From: Annona cherimola
Taxonomy: Eukaryota; Streptophyta; Magnoliopsida; Magnoliales; Annonaceae
Assembly (NCBI GenBank): GCA_030490835.1
Contig: CM059975.1
Location: 4,739,579 to 4,803,578 of the forward strand
Direction of reading: 5' to 3'
DNA: 64,000 bases
Below the pieces are notes generated by a model. The model saw nothing but the letters and a program-made list of their open reading frames with translations, was not told where the DNA came from and made no database searches. Below are positions 1 through 11,753 of this stretch, piece after piece. The position numbers were made by a program, and so were the translations under genes. Within the stretch, counting starts at the first letter, position 1, and each line of letters opens with the position of its first letter.

Positions 1-1
1 G

Positions 2-3000
2 GCCACGCAGCAGGCCCGGGAGGCCATCACGACGTTGGAGAGGAAGGAGAATGAGGCGGAGCTCTCGGCTCTGTCGCATGCACAGCCGGTGTCGGCGTTG
101 GGGTCTGCTTTCCTCCGGGACCGGTCGCCCGCCCCGTCGGACGGCTCCGTCGGCATTCACGGCCTGCGGACTTCGTCGCTGGTGCAGAGGTGGAAGGAAT
201 TCGAGGCGTCAGCCAGCAGCAGGGCGAATGCCGTCAGCAATGCGTCGAGCGAGATTTCGACGGAGGATGAGCGGTTCGTTGCGGCGGAGGAATCCATGAT
301 TGGTTGGGAGTCTGATCAGACGGTTCCAAGCGAGCCGCGCTCTTCCGTTTGGGCTTCGGATTGCGGGGAGAGCGAAAGAGGGCGGGTGGCGGAGACCATC
401 AGACGGCTATCGTCGATCTCTCGGGCGCCGAGTTCGGCCAGTTCTTGGAGCGATGACATTGACAGCGAGCAGGCCTTTCCAAGGGAAGCATTTCCTCCAG
501 AGCATTCGACGTTGGAGAATGCCAGATTCCAAGCACCTGGCAGGAATCCTGCTCGGTTTAGGCGCCCACAGCTTGTTCATGGTCTGCTTCAGCGGATTCG
601 GGAAGAGCGACGGAGCGAACTCACTCGGATGGTCGACAGACGAGCGGTATCTCGCTTTTCACACAGGCGACGAATTCAGGTCAGTCGATTTCGTTGGAAT
701 TATGTTCTGCTGAGGTCAATGAAACGATTTTATCAATGCACAGAAAAAATAGCCTTTCTAAGTTGAATTTCGATGGTACTATGCTTTTCTTTTATTTTTC
801 TCAGGCACTGCTAAGATACAGACTGCTCCGACGGAATGCGGCATGTGAATCTCAGTCCGGCCCCACTCCAACGGCAATTGATTTAGATCAGTTGCAGAAT
901 GCAACTTCGATCTTACTGTCGAGGTGTTGATCATTTTATTTTCACCCCACATTTCTAAGTTGGCCGTATGATCATCTACCGCCAGTCATAATACCCGTTT
1001 TTTATTTTAAATTTTTTTTAAATAAGATGATTAATCTACGTATTTATTATAGATGTGTATATATTTATTTTATATTTCTAAACAAAGACGTATTATAGCC
1101 ATTTATAGCCATTTATATAAATAAATGGCCACAATACCCCAGTATTTAGAAAAATAAAATAAATATATACATATCTTCATAATTGGCAAAACTTAATTTA
1201 TATATAACATACACATAGAGCACTAATCCTTTCCAGCCGGTCTAAAATTTCCAGTCAAAAAATATTTTTTTTATGAAAATAACTTAAATACCCCTATATT
1301 TAAAAATTCAAAATAAATATATATATATTTAAAAATGGTAAAATTTTGTTTATAGATTAAATATAACTAGATTAACACGTTTATAAAATATTTTTCAAAC
1401 TGGTTTGAAATTATCGGACTGGTCGGAAAGGGTCAGTGCTCGATTAACCATTTTATTAAAAAAAATTCAAAAAAATAAAAAATAAGCATTATGACCGGTG
1501 GTAGATGATGGACCCTCACTTCTAATTGACGTTTAATTTGTTAACTTGATTAGATTCTTGGGAGCACTTTAATTACGTTGCTAATTAATTTATCTGTAGT
1601 TCCTCCAAATTCTAATGGTTGTCCTGTTGAGAGTAATGTTGCTCTTCCTAGTTCCAATCTGGAAATAGTGAATAATTTTGATCACTTAACGATAGGGTCC
1701 GGCTTCCTTAATCACTTAAAGATTGTGTGTGTTCGTGTGGGTGAGCATTGTCCAGTCATCCAATCCAAATTAATCAAATTCCTTTTGTTTTATATTTAGC
1801 AGGGCGAGTCTTGATCACAGAAGCCAGCAAGACATTCATATTACCCCCCAAATTAATCAGAATGCCTCAATTTCAAACGATTCGAGCAACTGCAGTTCAC
1901 CATGCCCGAACGGCTCACTTGATCCACAGCACTCTGACCTAACGGCGGAGATTGAGAGTGGAATCCAACAGTTTCAGGAGCCTGACGTGAGACATGAAGA
2001 ATGCCAGCCCAGACTCATTTTGCTGCCTGGAGAAGGTGAGGAGATGCTAGAAGAAGCCCACCAAAGTTCAGATGTTCCATCCCAGGACAGAGGCCTAGAG
2101 GCTGCGGATTTTGTGCCATCCTTACCCAGCTGGGAACCTGATGTTGTGATGTCAGAAGTTGTCGATGAGAACCAGCAGAACTCTGCTGTCTGGTCTCCTG
2201 ATGATTTTCATCAAGAGAGGTCGTGGGACAACAGCCAAACGCAATCCAATGCGTGGGTCGATGACATTTCAGGCAATGTGGAGATACGCGAACTTGTTGA
2301 ACGGTATTGTGTTTGCTTTGTCATTTATTATCAATATAAGAAGATTGAACCCTTCCTCTGTCAACAAGACCAGCAAGGCAGCAATTCTATCCTGCATAAG
2401 AAAAAAAAAATGTGGGCATAGTTCGCAATTCTTGCATGTGGGATGTCCTCTAATCATGCAAATTTCTGTTGGACAGTGTCTGCCCACTTGTTCAGGCCTG
2501 CCTACAGTATTGCCTTTCATGATTGAAACTGAAAACTATTTTTACTTGCTTCTGTACTGGTATTTGGCTGATAAAGTTTGACGCGCCATTATTTTTACTT
2601 GAGGGCTTTGAATGAGCGTTATCTTCTTTGAATAAGATCTTGTTGGCATTCCTTCTTTATCTTCTATGCAGAAGAAGAGTGACGCTAACGCTGGCAAGTG
2701 ATTTCCGGGAGAGAATGAACAGCTTAATCCTATCCTTTTTACAAAGACGAGTAAATCAGACTTCTACTGATGATGGCTACAGTATTGCAGATGAAGAGCA
2801 AGGGAGTTTCGTCCACTTGCAAAATCAGGAAGCTGAGACTGTTGATCCAGTTGCATCCACATCCTTGCAATTGCCTCTGCCAACTTATGCCTATAATAAC
2901 CAGGAAAGCTGGCAGATCTCTCCATTGACACGCTATCCATCTTGTTCGCCAGTAAGTTCGAAGTTCGAGACGCACGTGAACTGAATATTTTCCCCTAGAC

Positions 3001-5166
3001 TCAACGAAGGGGAACTGATATCGGCTGGGTGGCACCATTTCATTTCTCTGAAACACTGCTGTTCTGTGCTTCAACTTCCAAATAACATTTGAAATTGCTG
3101 TAATTCTGGTTGCCAATGGAATGGGCCCAAACTTGACCTTTGCATAGATTATATTTATTCAAGTGTGTATCAATCCAATTCAACAGAGCATAAAGATGCA
3201 ACTTTAGTGTATGTGCCGTGACAAATTCTTCTTGCCACATGCATGAAACTTGGTTTTTCCATGGTTACAGGAAATGGAACTCATATGTGATTTGAGAGGG
3301 GACATGGCAAGGCTATATAAGGAAATGAGCGAGCTGAAGAAAACTATGGATAGTTGCATGCAGATACAGGTGGAGATCAAAGATTCCATTAAAAAGGAAA
3401 ATTTTCCTTCAACTGGACAGTTGGGTAAGTTATAAGCTTGCTGCTGTATAAGTGGCATTTGCCATCATTACTAAGAAATGTTTACTGTTGGTTCTAATTC
3501 ACGGTTTTTCCTAAAAAAATTCATTTATACGGATACTGCTTGCTAGATTTGTCCAAACTCAGGACATGGAATTTGCAGCGCTAGCTAGGGTACATTATGA
3601 CGATGTATGATACCTCAAAAAATGTGATGTACAGGAATCCCATCTGCTCTGATGTTCCACACAGCCCCATATTCATGTTTATCTCAATAGATTTTTTTTG
3701 AAAAAAAAATTCTCATCAGCGGTTGACACTCAGTGTAGCAGCCAGAATTTTAGAGTCTTTGGTCTGTTAAATACTATGATGACAATATTTAATGTGAAGT
3801 GTGAACTAAGATGATACGGATTATTTTCAGGTGGAAACCGTGATTTTTTCATGATATATCCGTTTCCATTTCTGTTTTGTGGCATTCTATTGTTTTCCTG
3901 TTTGTGATATAGGGAAAATTCATTAATTTCATCTGAAGGACTTTCCAGATTTCACCGCATATCATTTCTTAGTTTGTTTGTGCTGCCGGTAATATTTTTG
4001 GCAATAGTAGAATATTATCTTGGGCTGCAATAGTATGCACCCGGGTGCATTGAACCAGTGTACTACACTTATTTAAAAAAAAAAAAATTTTAATTTTTCA
4101 TGAAGCTGTTAATCTTGGTGTATTTAACATATATATCAATTTTTACCATTTTTTGATACTTTTAGATATTTTTTTTAGATTTTTAAAAATCTAAAAATCT
4201 CCAAAATTTTTAAAAATTGATATATATGTTAAATACACTTAAATTAACCGTTTTGTAAAAAAAAAATTCGAAAAAAAAAATTAAAAAAATGGTCAATGCA
4301 CCCACGTGCATACAACTGCAGCCCTGTTATCTTTCCCTGTTCCACTTGAATATTTCGCAGTGGAGTCATTGAAATTTGTGTCAGCAGGCGGTAGTCATAG
4401 GGAGGCATTGCAGTCTTCCACCCAAGTGCCACTGATGAGAGGAAAGTGCTGCATCTGTTATGAAATGCAAGTCGACTCTCTTCTTTACAAGTATGTGATT
4501 TTGAACACCCATGTCTCGATATTTTATAGAGCTCATTGAAGATGAAGTAATGACTTTGATTGACAAGAGTTCCAAAGAAATGCTTCCACTTAAAAATTAG
4601 AACAAAGATTGTTTACGTTGAGATACATATATGATGTATCCACGTTAGCTTATGACACACGTGTCGTTTGAACACAACTCAGCTGAGATTCATCCATTTT
4701 GTATTCATGAAGGCTTTTCTGCTGAAAGGACCAGTCCAATATCTTTTCTCTTTCTATATCTTTGCCATCTAGATATAATAGAAAGATGAATTAACCAGGA
4801 GACTCTGGTTCATGACAAATCCTTACCAAGACTAGTTGGAATTGTCCAATCTTAAGTAGAATTTTTTTTTTAAGAGTAATTTTTTTGATGAAATTTTTAA
4901 GAGTAATTTTAAGTAGATTTTAACTTTGCACTTGATTTCCTCTAGTCCTTTATCTTCTTGCATGTGAACCTTCTAATTGAACCTTTTCCCACTTTCGTTG
5001 CATTAAACAGTTCCTCTTTTTCTTTTTTCCCCTCTTTTTTACTTCCAGGTGTGGACATATGTGTACGTGTTTTAAATGTGCTCAGGAGTTGCAATCGAGC
5101 AGCAGTAAATGCCCGTTCTGTCGAGCTCCCATCATAGATGTCGTGCGTGCATATTCTGACCCCTGA
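2..5166 (+). CDS. Plant C3HC4 RING-finger protein, probable E3 ubiquitin ligase (5' end missing)
   Basis: Seven exons can be joined in one frame: 2-679, 805-923, 1803-2303, 2672-2951, 3271-3424, 4361-4490 and 5049-5166 (stop TGA). All junctions are GT-AG and the phases agree. The reading frame is open to the left edge (reads [16 protein letters not shown]), so the start codon lies outside; the ATG at 51 is in another frame. Exon 1 is serine/arginine-rich and ends in the family motif [14 protein letters not shown], continued by [10 protein letters not shown] in exon 2. Exon 4 has the conserved [17 protein letters not shown] block. Exon 5 is a short coiled coil ([19 protein letters not shown]). 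The last two exons code for a C-terminal RING: CCIC, then CGHMC, CFKC and CPFCRAP, all eight metal ligands present. RINGs of this type recruit E2 enzymes; the substrate is unknown. Family resemblance is from memory of plant RING/U-box proteins. Confidence 0.88.
971..1509. repeat. Long foldback MITE-like element in intron 2 of the RING gene
   Basis: The ends are inverted copies: ATCATCTACCGCCAGTCATA at 971 is matched, with two mismatches over 22 bases, by the reverse complement of 1488-1509. The inside is about 80 percent AT with no coding potential. Inner segments (ACCCC flanked by AT tracts, near 1135 and 1290) are also partly repeated, so two related elements may be nested. No convincing target duplication was found, so superfamily is open. 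Confidence 0.55.
4022..4326. repeat. Foldback MITE, family B copy 1, next to a 3' splice site
   Basis: Inverted ends of about 30 bases (GGGCTGCAATAGTATGCACC against the complement of the right end at 4294-4324). The whole element folds back: the TGTATTTAACATATATATCA stretch near 4117 has its complement near 4218. The 7-bp TTATCTT at 4015-4021 is repeated at 4327-4333, a likely target duplication. Near the left end is a perfect 16-base palindrome (4035-4050; half-site ATGCACCC). A related copy is at 38811-39096. The right end is only 34 bases from exon 6 of the RING gene. Confidence 0.75.
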
Positions 5167-6597
5167 AGAAAAAATTTCTGCATATGTTTCTGACTTTGGT
5201 TATTACTGAAGGCTCAACAGGCTTGCTTTGCTATATCAGACCAATGGAGCTCTGGTTTGTCCCAAGGCCACACTACCGTCATGTTGGCCAACTGTTCCAT
5301 AACGTTCCTGTTTGGATAGGCATAGAGGGGGTAGTCTTTCGGCCCTTTTACATTATATTTCTACCCACCATACACGCCACATTAAAAAATCAAGGTTAAT
5401 TACATCTACTTTCCCCTTTTGTTATGATTGCCTTTCTTCATTGGTACCCTTGTATTTTTTCTTCCTTACTGACTAATTCCAGGGATCATTCCATATTTTT
5501 GTTACCACTTTCCCATTCCACGTTCACCGTGCAGTTGTTTCCTTTTTACATTTCATTCTCTTTTCCTTACACACTTCATTACACTCTATCATAACCTAAC
5601 CAAGCAAGCCCAATTTGTAGAATCGGAAAGGATGAGTGACTAGCCCAACCTGCAACATAGCCCCATTTTTCTGGTGAGCGGCAGCAGATCAGCACAGTCG
5701 AATCACCCCCATTCCAGCGAAACATTCGAACAGCACATGGGTGGAGAGTTTTCTCCGGCAGAAATCAGTTAAGGGCCTGTTTGGTCGTACCTAGCAAAAT
5801 CCTACTATTACGATGTTTGCGGGAAACATAAACGAGCAACTTCTGGGCGAATTTTTTTGCTAAAAATAGCATGTTTTTCCCAGAGATGTAGTGTTTCTAG
5901 ATGTGGCCTAACGCTCATAATTTTAGAATTATTAGTGGCCCAAGCAGGCTCTAGACCATATACCACTCCTTTGCCAACATAACCTGGATTCAGTTTACAT
6001 CGTTATGCATCTTGGAAGACAGATTGCTGTGTACATATTAACTGTTGCATTCTTACCATGTTGTATGCATACTATAGGGTATGCAAAAATTCTGTAGAGA
6101 ACAATGTATCACTAGTACAATTTTAACTACCAGTGTATTGTATACTTACTATTTGTTTAATTTTTATATTGTTCATGTAAGAAATCGTTTACAGCCAGTA
6201 AAAACTCCATGCCTGTTGGTGGAAGCTGGAAACTGCGCAAAGTTGATCATTGGCGAACTTCCAGCACGTTTTGCATGCTTGTGTAGAGTAGGAATATGCC
6301 CTTTTCTTTAGGGTCCTACTTCAGTTGTAATGTGGTATCGGTTCCTATTGAAGTTGTTACATGTTTGGAGGGTAATTTCATAACCAATTCTGAATTTCTG
6401 ACTCTTATAATGAAAAGGGAAGATGAAGTTTTTCGCACATTGTAATGTAATTTTAGTTGATTGGGTTGCCTTAATATATCTATTTTATAAATGATTTGAA
6501 TAGCACAAATTATATGAGTAACAATTATGTATGTTATTTGAGAAGTTTTAGTAATTAAAAGGGTAAGTATTAGTTTTCGTTTTTCTAGTTTTAGTGT
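5167..6597 (+). other. 3' UTR and downstream region of the RING gene
   Basis: No coding exon is recognisable. The 3' UTR should begin here; a polyadenylation-type signal is not clear. The stretch 6180-6430 is less AT-rich than its surroundings and could be transcribed. At 5773-5952 lies a small possible Tourist-type MITE: it starts GGGCCTGTTTGG after TAA, and ends with CCAAGCAGGCTC before TAG. Confidence 0.35.
5773..5952. repeat. Possible small Tourist-like MITE
   Basis: Imperfect terminal inverted repeat: GGGCCTGTTTGG at the left, complement of CCAAGCAGGCTC at the right. Flanking triplets are TAA and TAG, near the TAA/TTA duplication of PIF/Harbinger elements. Short and non-coding. Confidence 0.4.
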
Positions 6598-6870
6598 TGT
6601 TAAGGCACTATTGGGTGCTCATGGGCCGCTTTCATGACCAATGTAAGATAACATAACAATCTCTCCTTGCATATACCAAGCCTTAGGTTGAATTTTCTTA
6701 TCTATCTCTTTTTCCCTGGGTGGAGCTGTTGCATCCTAGGTTTGGATACCAATTTGATGGGTTCTTATGAGCTTTCTCAACCCTAAAAGCTAGCTTGAGA
6801 TGTGAATTATCCTCTCACACTTTAACTGCATACCCAGTTCCTTCCACAACTAATGTAGGATAACCTAACA
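6598..6870 (-). mobile_element. Degenerate TRIM-like element
   Basis: Read on the minus strand, a 116-bp LTR-like block (6870 down to 6755) begins TGTTAGGTTATCCTACATT and ends CA. It is followed by a primer-site-like TTGGTATCCAAACC, a purine run (AAGGAGAGA) near 6663, and then a second block (6658 down to 6598) starting TGTTATGTTATCTTACATT and ending CA. The two starts agree at most positions. No protein is coded. This order (short LTR, primer site, purine tract, LTR) fits a terminal-repeat retrotransposon in miniature; the second LTR looks truncated. Confidence 0.45.
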
Positions 6871-6957
6871 GATACTATTTGTGCTAGTTATTGGTTAAGG
6901 TTGTAAATTGAAGCAAGCCATATCAGGTCAAAGTTTGACTACTTTTTAAAAATTTCA

Positions 6958-7231
6958 AAGTTGTTTAGTAGCATACAAACATTTCAGACTAAATTTTTCA
7001 ATTTAGAACTTTTCACTCTCCATAACTACCATATTTTTAACAATTTATTTATTTTTTCCTATCTAATTACTATACTTTTCAATTATTTTTACATGATTAT
7101 TCATACAACTAATTTATTTATTTTAACTTTATTCTTTTTACTTCTCATCATTACCCCTATTATATAATTTTATTTTCTCACATTTTAAAAATTTTTACAT
7201 TAAAAAATTTATCATTTCTCAAATACACTTT
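6958..7231 (-). repeat. Tourist-like MITE, family A, diverged inverted copy
   Basis: The inside matches, in reverse orientation, the family A elements at 20890 and 29105: CTCCATAACTACCATATTTTT, ACTTTATTCTTTTTACTTCTCATCATTACCCCTATTATAT-type order is kept. Ends are eroded (right end CTCAAATACAC). Edges are approximate. Confidence 0.5.
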
Positions 7232-7239
7232 TTGTCTAA

Positions 7240-9220
7240 ATTTATTTTTTTATATCGAGTCAAAACAAAGTTGGTTTGATCACACTTTTTTTATTAGGTC
7301 TTAAGACAAACTTTAAGTCAATCTCAAGCTAGTATGGAACAGAAGTTCGGTAAAAAATATAGGTCGAATAGGATAATTTTGAAAATTTATACACGTATCA
7401 ATCACAAAGACACATCTTTGCTATATTTAAATGTTGTACAATTTAATATTTTACTAATTAATAAAAACAAAAAACATTACTAAAAATAAACATGAGTAAA
7501 TATAGTGTATCTTTATTAAAATAGATTAATAAAGTAAATAAATTGTATCTTTATTAAAATAGATTAGTAAAACATATTTTATTTAGAATCGATTTTAACA
7601 TTTTTAAAAATATTTTCCAAAAATGATAATATTTTTATGTTACCATTTCTAAAATTCTGAAAAAAACTATACATAAAATATATATGGAAATACCTCTTCT
7701 TTGATTCTTATATTTTTTATATCGCAAATCATAAATAATATAAGAAATTTGAAAGAAAATAATAATGCAATGTTAAAATACACTTATATTTTTAATAAAT
7801 AAATATATATGGGGCAAGTCGTAATAATGTCAACCCATCCTGATTTTTTTTTAATTTTGGGTTAAATTTTTAACTCATTTCTATGTATGGTTATAAAAAT
7901 GATAATTTTATTCCTCCAAAAAAGAACAAATCAAAGGTGGGTCATAAGTCAGTTCGCCCTGATACCGACCACACTAATGTTCATTTTAGACTATAATGTT
8001 TTTACAGTTCTCTTCTACAGTTTTTTCTTCGGACAGATAGGTCAAAAGAAGGGGGAAAAATTAAAAAAATGAAAGAAACAAATGATATGAAAAACGTGAG
8101 CCCCAGAGCCCACTTCCCATCCGTGGACCGAGTTTGGTCTCTCTAACTTCTTTTTGTGGACCTTGAGCTCTGGCTCAATCCAACACCTATAATAAGGCCA
8201 TTGCCCATGTTACTTACGTATTCTCATTCGCATTCTGATGGTGCTATGTAAGCTTGCCCGTCAACCTTGCACACTTAATATTGTCTTGTTTGTCAGACAT
8301 CATTTCTAACGGCCAAATCTACATGAAATTCTGTCACGAGACATAGAGCTTTACTGCTTTGGAGTGCATCCGTGAATTACTTCAAAAAGCCTAGATTACT
8401 TGGCAAGCTTTTTTTCCATGAAAAATCTTAGGCTTAGTTTGGCAAAAGGGGTGGATGGAAAGCAAACTTTCAACCTCATCTTATGCATTTTTCAAGAAAT
8501 CACATTTTAACTATACAGGTATCATACTTTTTTTCATTTTTATTCTTATCTTTTCAATCTTTTGACTATATAATTATCCTATTTACTCTCATATTATTCT
8601 TGTTATGTCCCGTCACATTCACACTTTTTAAAAACCTAACTTCCCTTCTCCCAACTAATGTCATTTCTTTTAGGGCACGTCTGTGAATGTAAAAAAACTG
8701 TAGAATATAGGGAAGCATGGGTTACAACAATAATGGCCAATATGCATATACAATAAATGGTGAAATGACAAGCAGGTCCCCTTTTCTAGATGATCTTCAT
8801 CATTGATGAGGTTAATCTAGTCCCCATTGCTTTAGGGAAGCTGATAGGTAGCCAAGAAGGATGCCAACCTATTTTCCACGATTTTTCATCTCACGCTATA
8901 CCAATACATTCTCAGACACGTCCTTACTTTCTTTTATTTTTCTTGAAGCACTTTGTCAGGTTTTGATAACTAAGGTTCCGTTTAGCCGCACATTATAGAT
9001 GAGGATAAATTCTTTTGTGAATGTTTTGAAGTATTTGAGGATTTTAGCTTGCATGTTGGAATCCAAAATTTCACTTTTGTAAGGGCAAAATACATATGCT
9101 TCTTGGCTTGAATACAAGCATACCCAAACAAATCCTAACTCAACCTAAGTTAAGTGGCAACTACTTTGTCACCTTGCATTAGTAGAATCCATTTTTTATG
9201 GTTTTTGGAGCAAGCACTGT
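7240..9220. other. AT-rich intergenic DNA, no gene seen
   Basis: Only short chance frames are present. A weak family A-like MITE may span about 8437-8700: it starts with TTAGGCTTAGTTTGGCAAAA, holds the CTTATCTTTTCAATC type of inner sequence, and ends near GGGCACGTCTGTGAATG. Nothing else is recognised. Confidence 0.4.
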
Positions 9221-9224
9221 AACC

Positions 9225-9512
9225 ATCAAATTTTCTTTTCATCTATGTATTTTCTCACCTTTCATCCTTTCAGGCATTATAACCATCCATAACTGTCTTA
9301 TTTTTTAATCATTTTTCACATCTTCATATATAATTACTATAATTTTCAATTATTTCTACACAACTATTCATAAAACTAATTAATGTATTTTAATTTTATT
9401 CTATTTATTCCTCATCATTACCCTTATTATATTACATTATTTTTTCTAATTAAAAAGCTTTTATATCAAAAACTTTTTGGTCAAAATTTTTTTCACTTTC
9501 CAAACACACTTT
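9225..9512 (-). repeat. Tourist-like MITE, family A, diverged inverted copy
   Basis: Inner sequence matches other inverted family A copies (ACTATTCATAAAACTAATTA followed by TTTATTCTATTTATTCCTCA and CATTACCCTTATTATAT). The right end CCAAACACACTTT fits the family terminus; the left end is not clear. Confidence 0.5.
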
Positions 9513-11208
9513 ATATACACTTTCAAAATTAAAATAAAATATCAAAACAGTTTAAAATTTGCCAAAATTCACAATGATAAAATACAAGGAGCCTTCGCAT
9601 GAATAACAAATCTTTTTTTAAAAAAAATTCTGACCAGCCCCATGAGATCATTCGACATTATAAAAACGTCAGTCGCACTGACACGATAAATCTTTAGTGT
9701 AGGTTCGGTTGATGATGAATCAAAAATCCACTCTGCCTAATCAGAATCGTTTTTTTAACTACGAAATCAAGTTTGATCTAAGTCTTATACGTGGATAGAC
9801 CCCATTTAAAAAATGTATAAAATCGAGGTTGAATTTATTTATAAGTAGATTTTTAAATTGTATATTCAGCATTAAAATTTCATTTGGCTGAATGATATGG
9901 CCAATGCCTCGCCGATTCGGTAAACATCAATAGGAAATTTGGGTTATGTGGTGGTTAATTCTAAAACCGCAATTCCCACTCAATTTAAAATTTAAATTAT
10001 AATCCCATTTATATTAATTGGGTAGGGGTTACAAATATGGTAAAATCATAATCTTTTATGTCCGGTCGTTCTGAGAGACTGTTTTCGATCATCTGTGACA
10101 GTCATTTGATCAAGCGAAAGTATTATGAGCCTTTGGATGCATTTTTAAAACAAAGTATTTTTTATTAGTATTGTACATTTTACATATTGACATTTAATAT
10201 TACATATCAAGTCTATTCATAATCTTGGAGACAACTAGCTCCACCAATTTTCACTATGAAGACTCCAAGCTTCTCAAGTCCATTCATAATCTCAAGTCTA
10301 TTCCCCCTTGCTTCTCTCTGCTCTCACGCATTCCCCTCCTCCAGTCTCCCTCCTTACCAGCAGCTCCTCCCACACGGAAGATCGGGGCTCGGGCGTCTCC
10401 CTCTTAGATGGGGACCCCTCTCGTTGAAAGATCAGGCTTGGGCATCTCTCTGCTCATCTTGAAACTTCCCGCCCTAGAGGCATCATATAGCTCACTGCCA
10501 CGACGGACTATAGAAAGGTATGGATGATGACGCGCTCCCTACTAAAAAATTCCTTCTTTTGAAACCATATTCTTCCGAGGTAAATACATTGGGAAGGCAG
10601 CCTTCCAATGATCTAATGGTAACAGTTTCTTTTTATTCGCATTTTTGGATTTGTTGGATAGCATGTAGAAAGATAACATCTTCAGCTAAATTTTTGCTCC
10701 ACTCATCATCTGTTATGGCAATGTGCTGAAAATATAACAATGCAATCCCATAAGCAATGTGCTTCTCAAATTTCTAATAGATTTCGTGCGAACGAGAATT
10801 TCAAGCGCATATGATTACCAAATTTGGGTTTCTGCACAACAAAATGAAGGTTCTATTCTGTCTTCCAATACCAAGAAACACATGAATCGCAGCTACAATC
10901 AAACCATCGTGTCACTATTAAGCTATGGAGAACACACATGTTGTGAGTTGCGAAGGATGTTTTTTCCCTCCATGCAATGTACTGGAGACACCGCATCCTT
11001 TCTCACCATCCTTGCTTTGGCTCTATCCTCATTTGCTTTGGCAGCTACCAGCAAAGATGTTGTTAAGATTTGTGTCTTGCATTCTGCATATAGAATATTT
11101 GTAGAGTGGTCATGGTGAATACATAAGAGAATGAGTACGAGTTTTGTGTAAATATCCATATGAATTCCTATTTATAGGAGCATCAATAGGGATTCAGTTG
11201 AGTCTTTA
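9513..11208. other. Intergenic DNA without a recognised gene
   Basis: Frames at 10225-10462 and 10759-11118 (and the opposite strand at 10923-11159) are open for 60-119 codons, but I recognise no family, start context or splice pattern. Base composition at 10250-11150 is richer in GC than the flanks, so a gene relic is possible. Confidence 0.3.
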
Positions 11209-11753
11209 GAAGTATTCGGGGAATTTGCGCCATACCCTCTATAAGTTTGCGTAATAGCATTTTAGACCCCGACGTTTGTGTATTAGCATATTAGACCATA
11301 ATAAGTTTCATCATTTGCATTTTAAACCCTCCGTCCTAACGTCGTCTGTCATGCGCCGTTAGTCGAGTGCAATGACGAAAATACCCCTCAATAAAACAAA
11401 ATAACAACAGCTAGCTCATTCTCTTTAGAACGTGAGCTTGCTTTCGTCCCTTCCTCGGCTCCCTACTGCCTCTTCTTTTTACGCACTTCTCCGTCCAATC
11501 AACTGTGGCAATCTATTTCTTTGTGCCGACTCCACGAACTTCAAACTCTGTCACTGGGACCATCAAAACAAGGATACAAAATGATAAAGCAAATCTCAAC
11601 CGAACAATTCAAACAATTATATGTATATTTTTTAGAAAAAAATTCGACCACCAATTTCAGTCATACCAGTAAAGAACCCAACTTAAACTACGCCATCGAA
11701 TTTGAACCAACATCTAAAACAATGAGACAAGCAAGATGATGTCCAATTCTTAT

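Noticed and set aside
51..299. Frame starting at the ATG at 51 as the RING gene start
   Set aside because: It is out of frame with the exon that continues into the family motifs; the true frame is open to the left edge.
9640..9900. Possible tRNA or small RNA gene
   Set aside because: No paired A and B boxes at proper spacing and no cloverleaf could be drawn.
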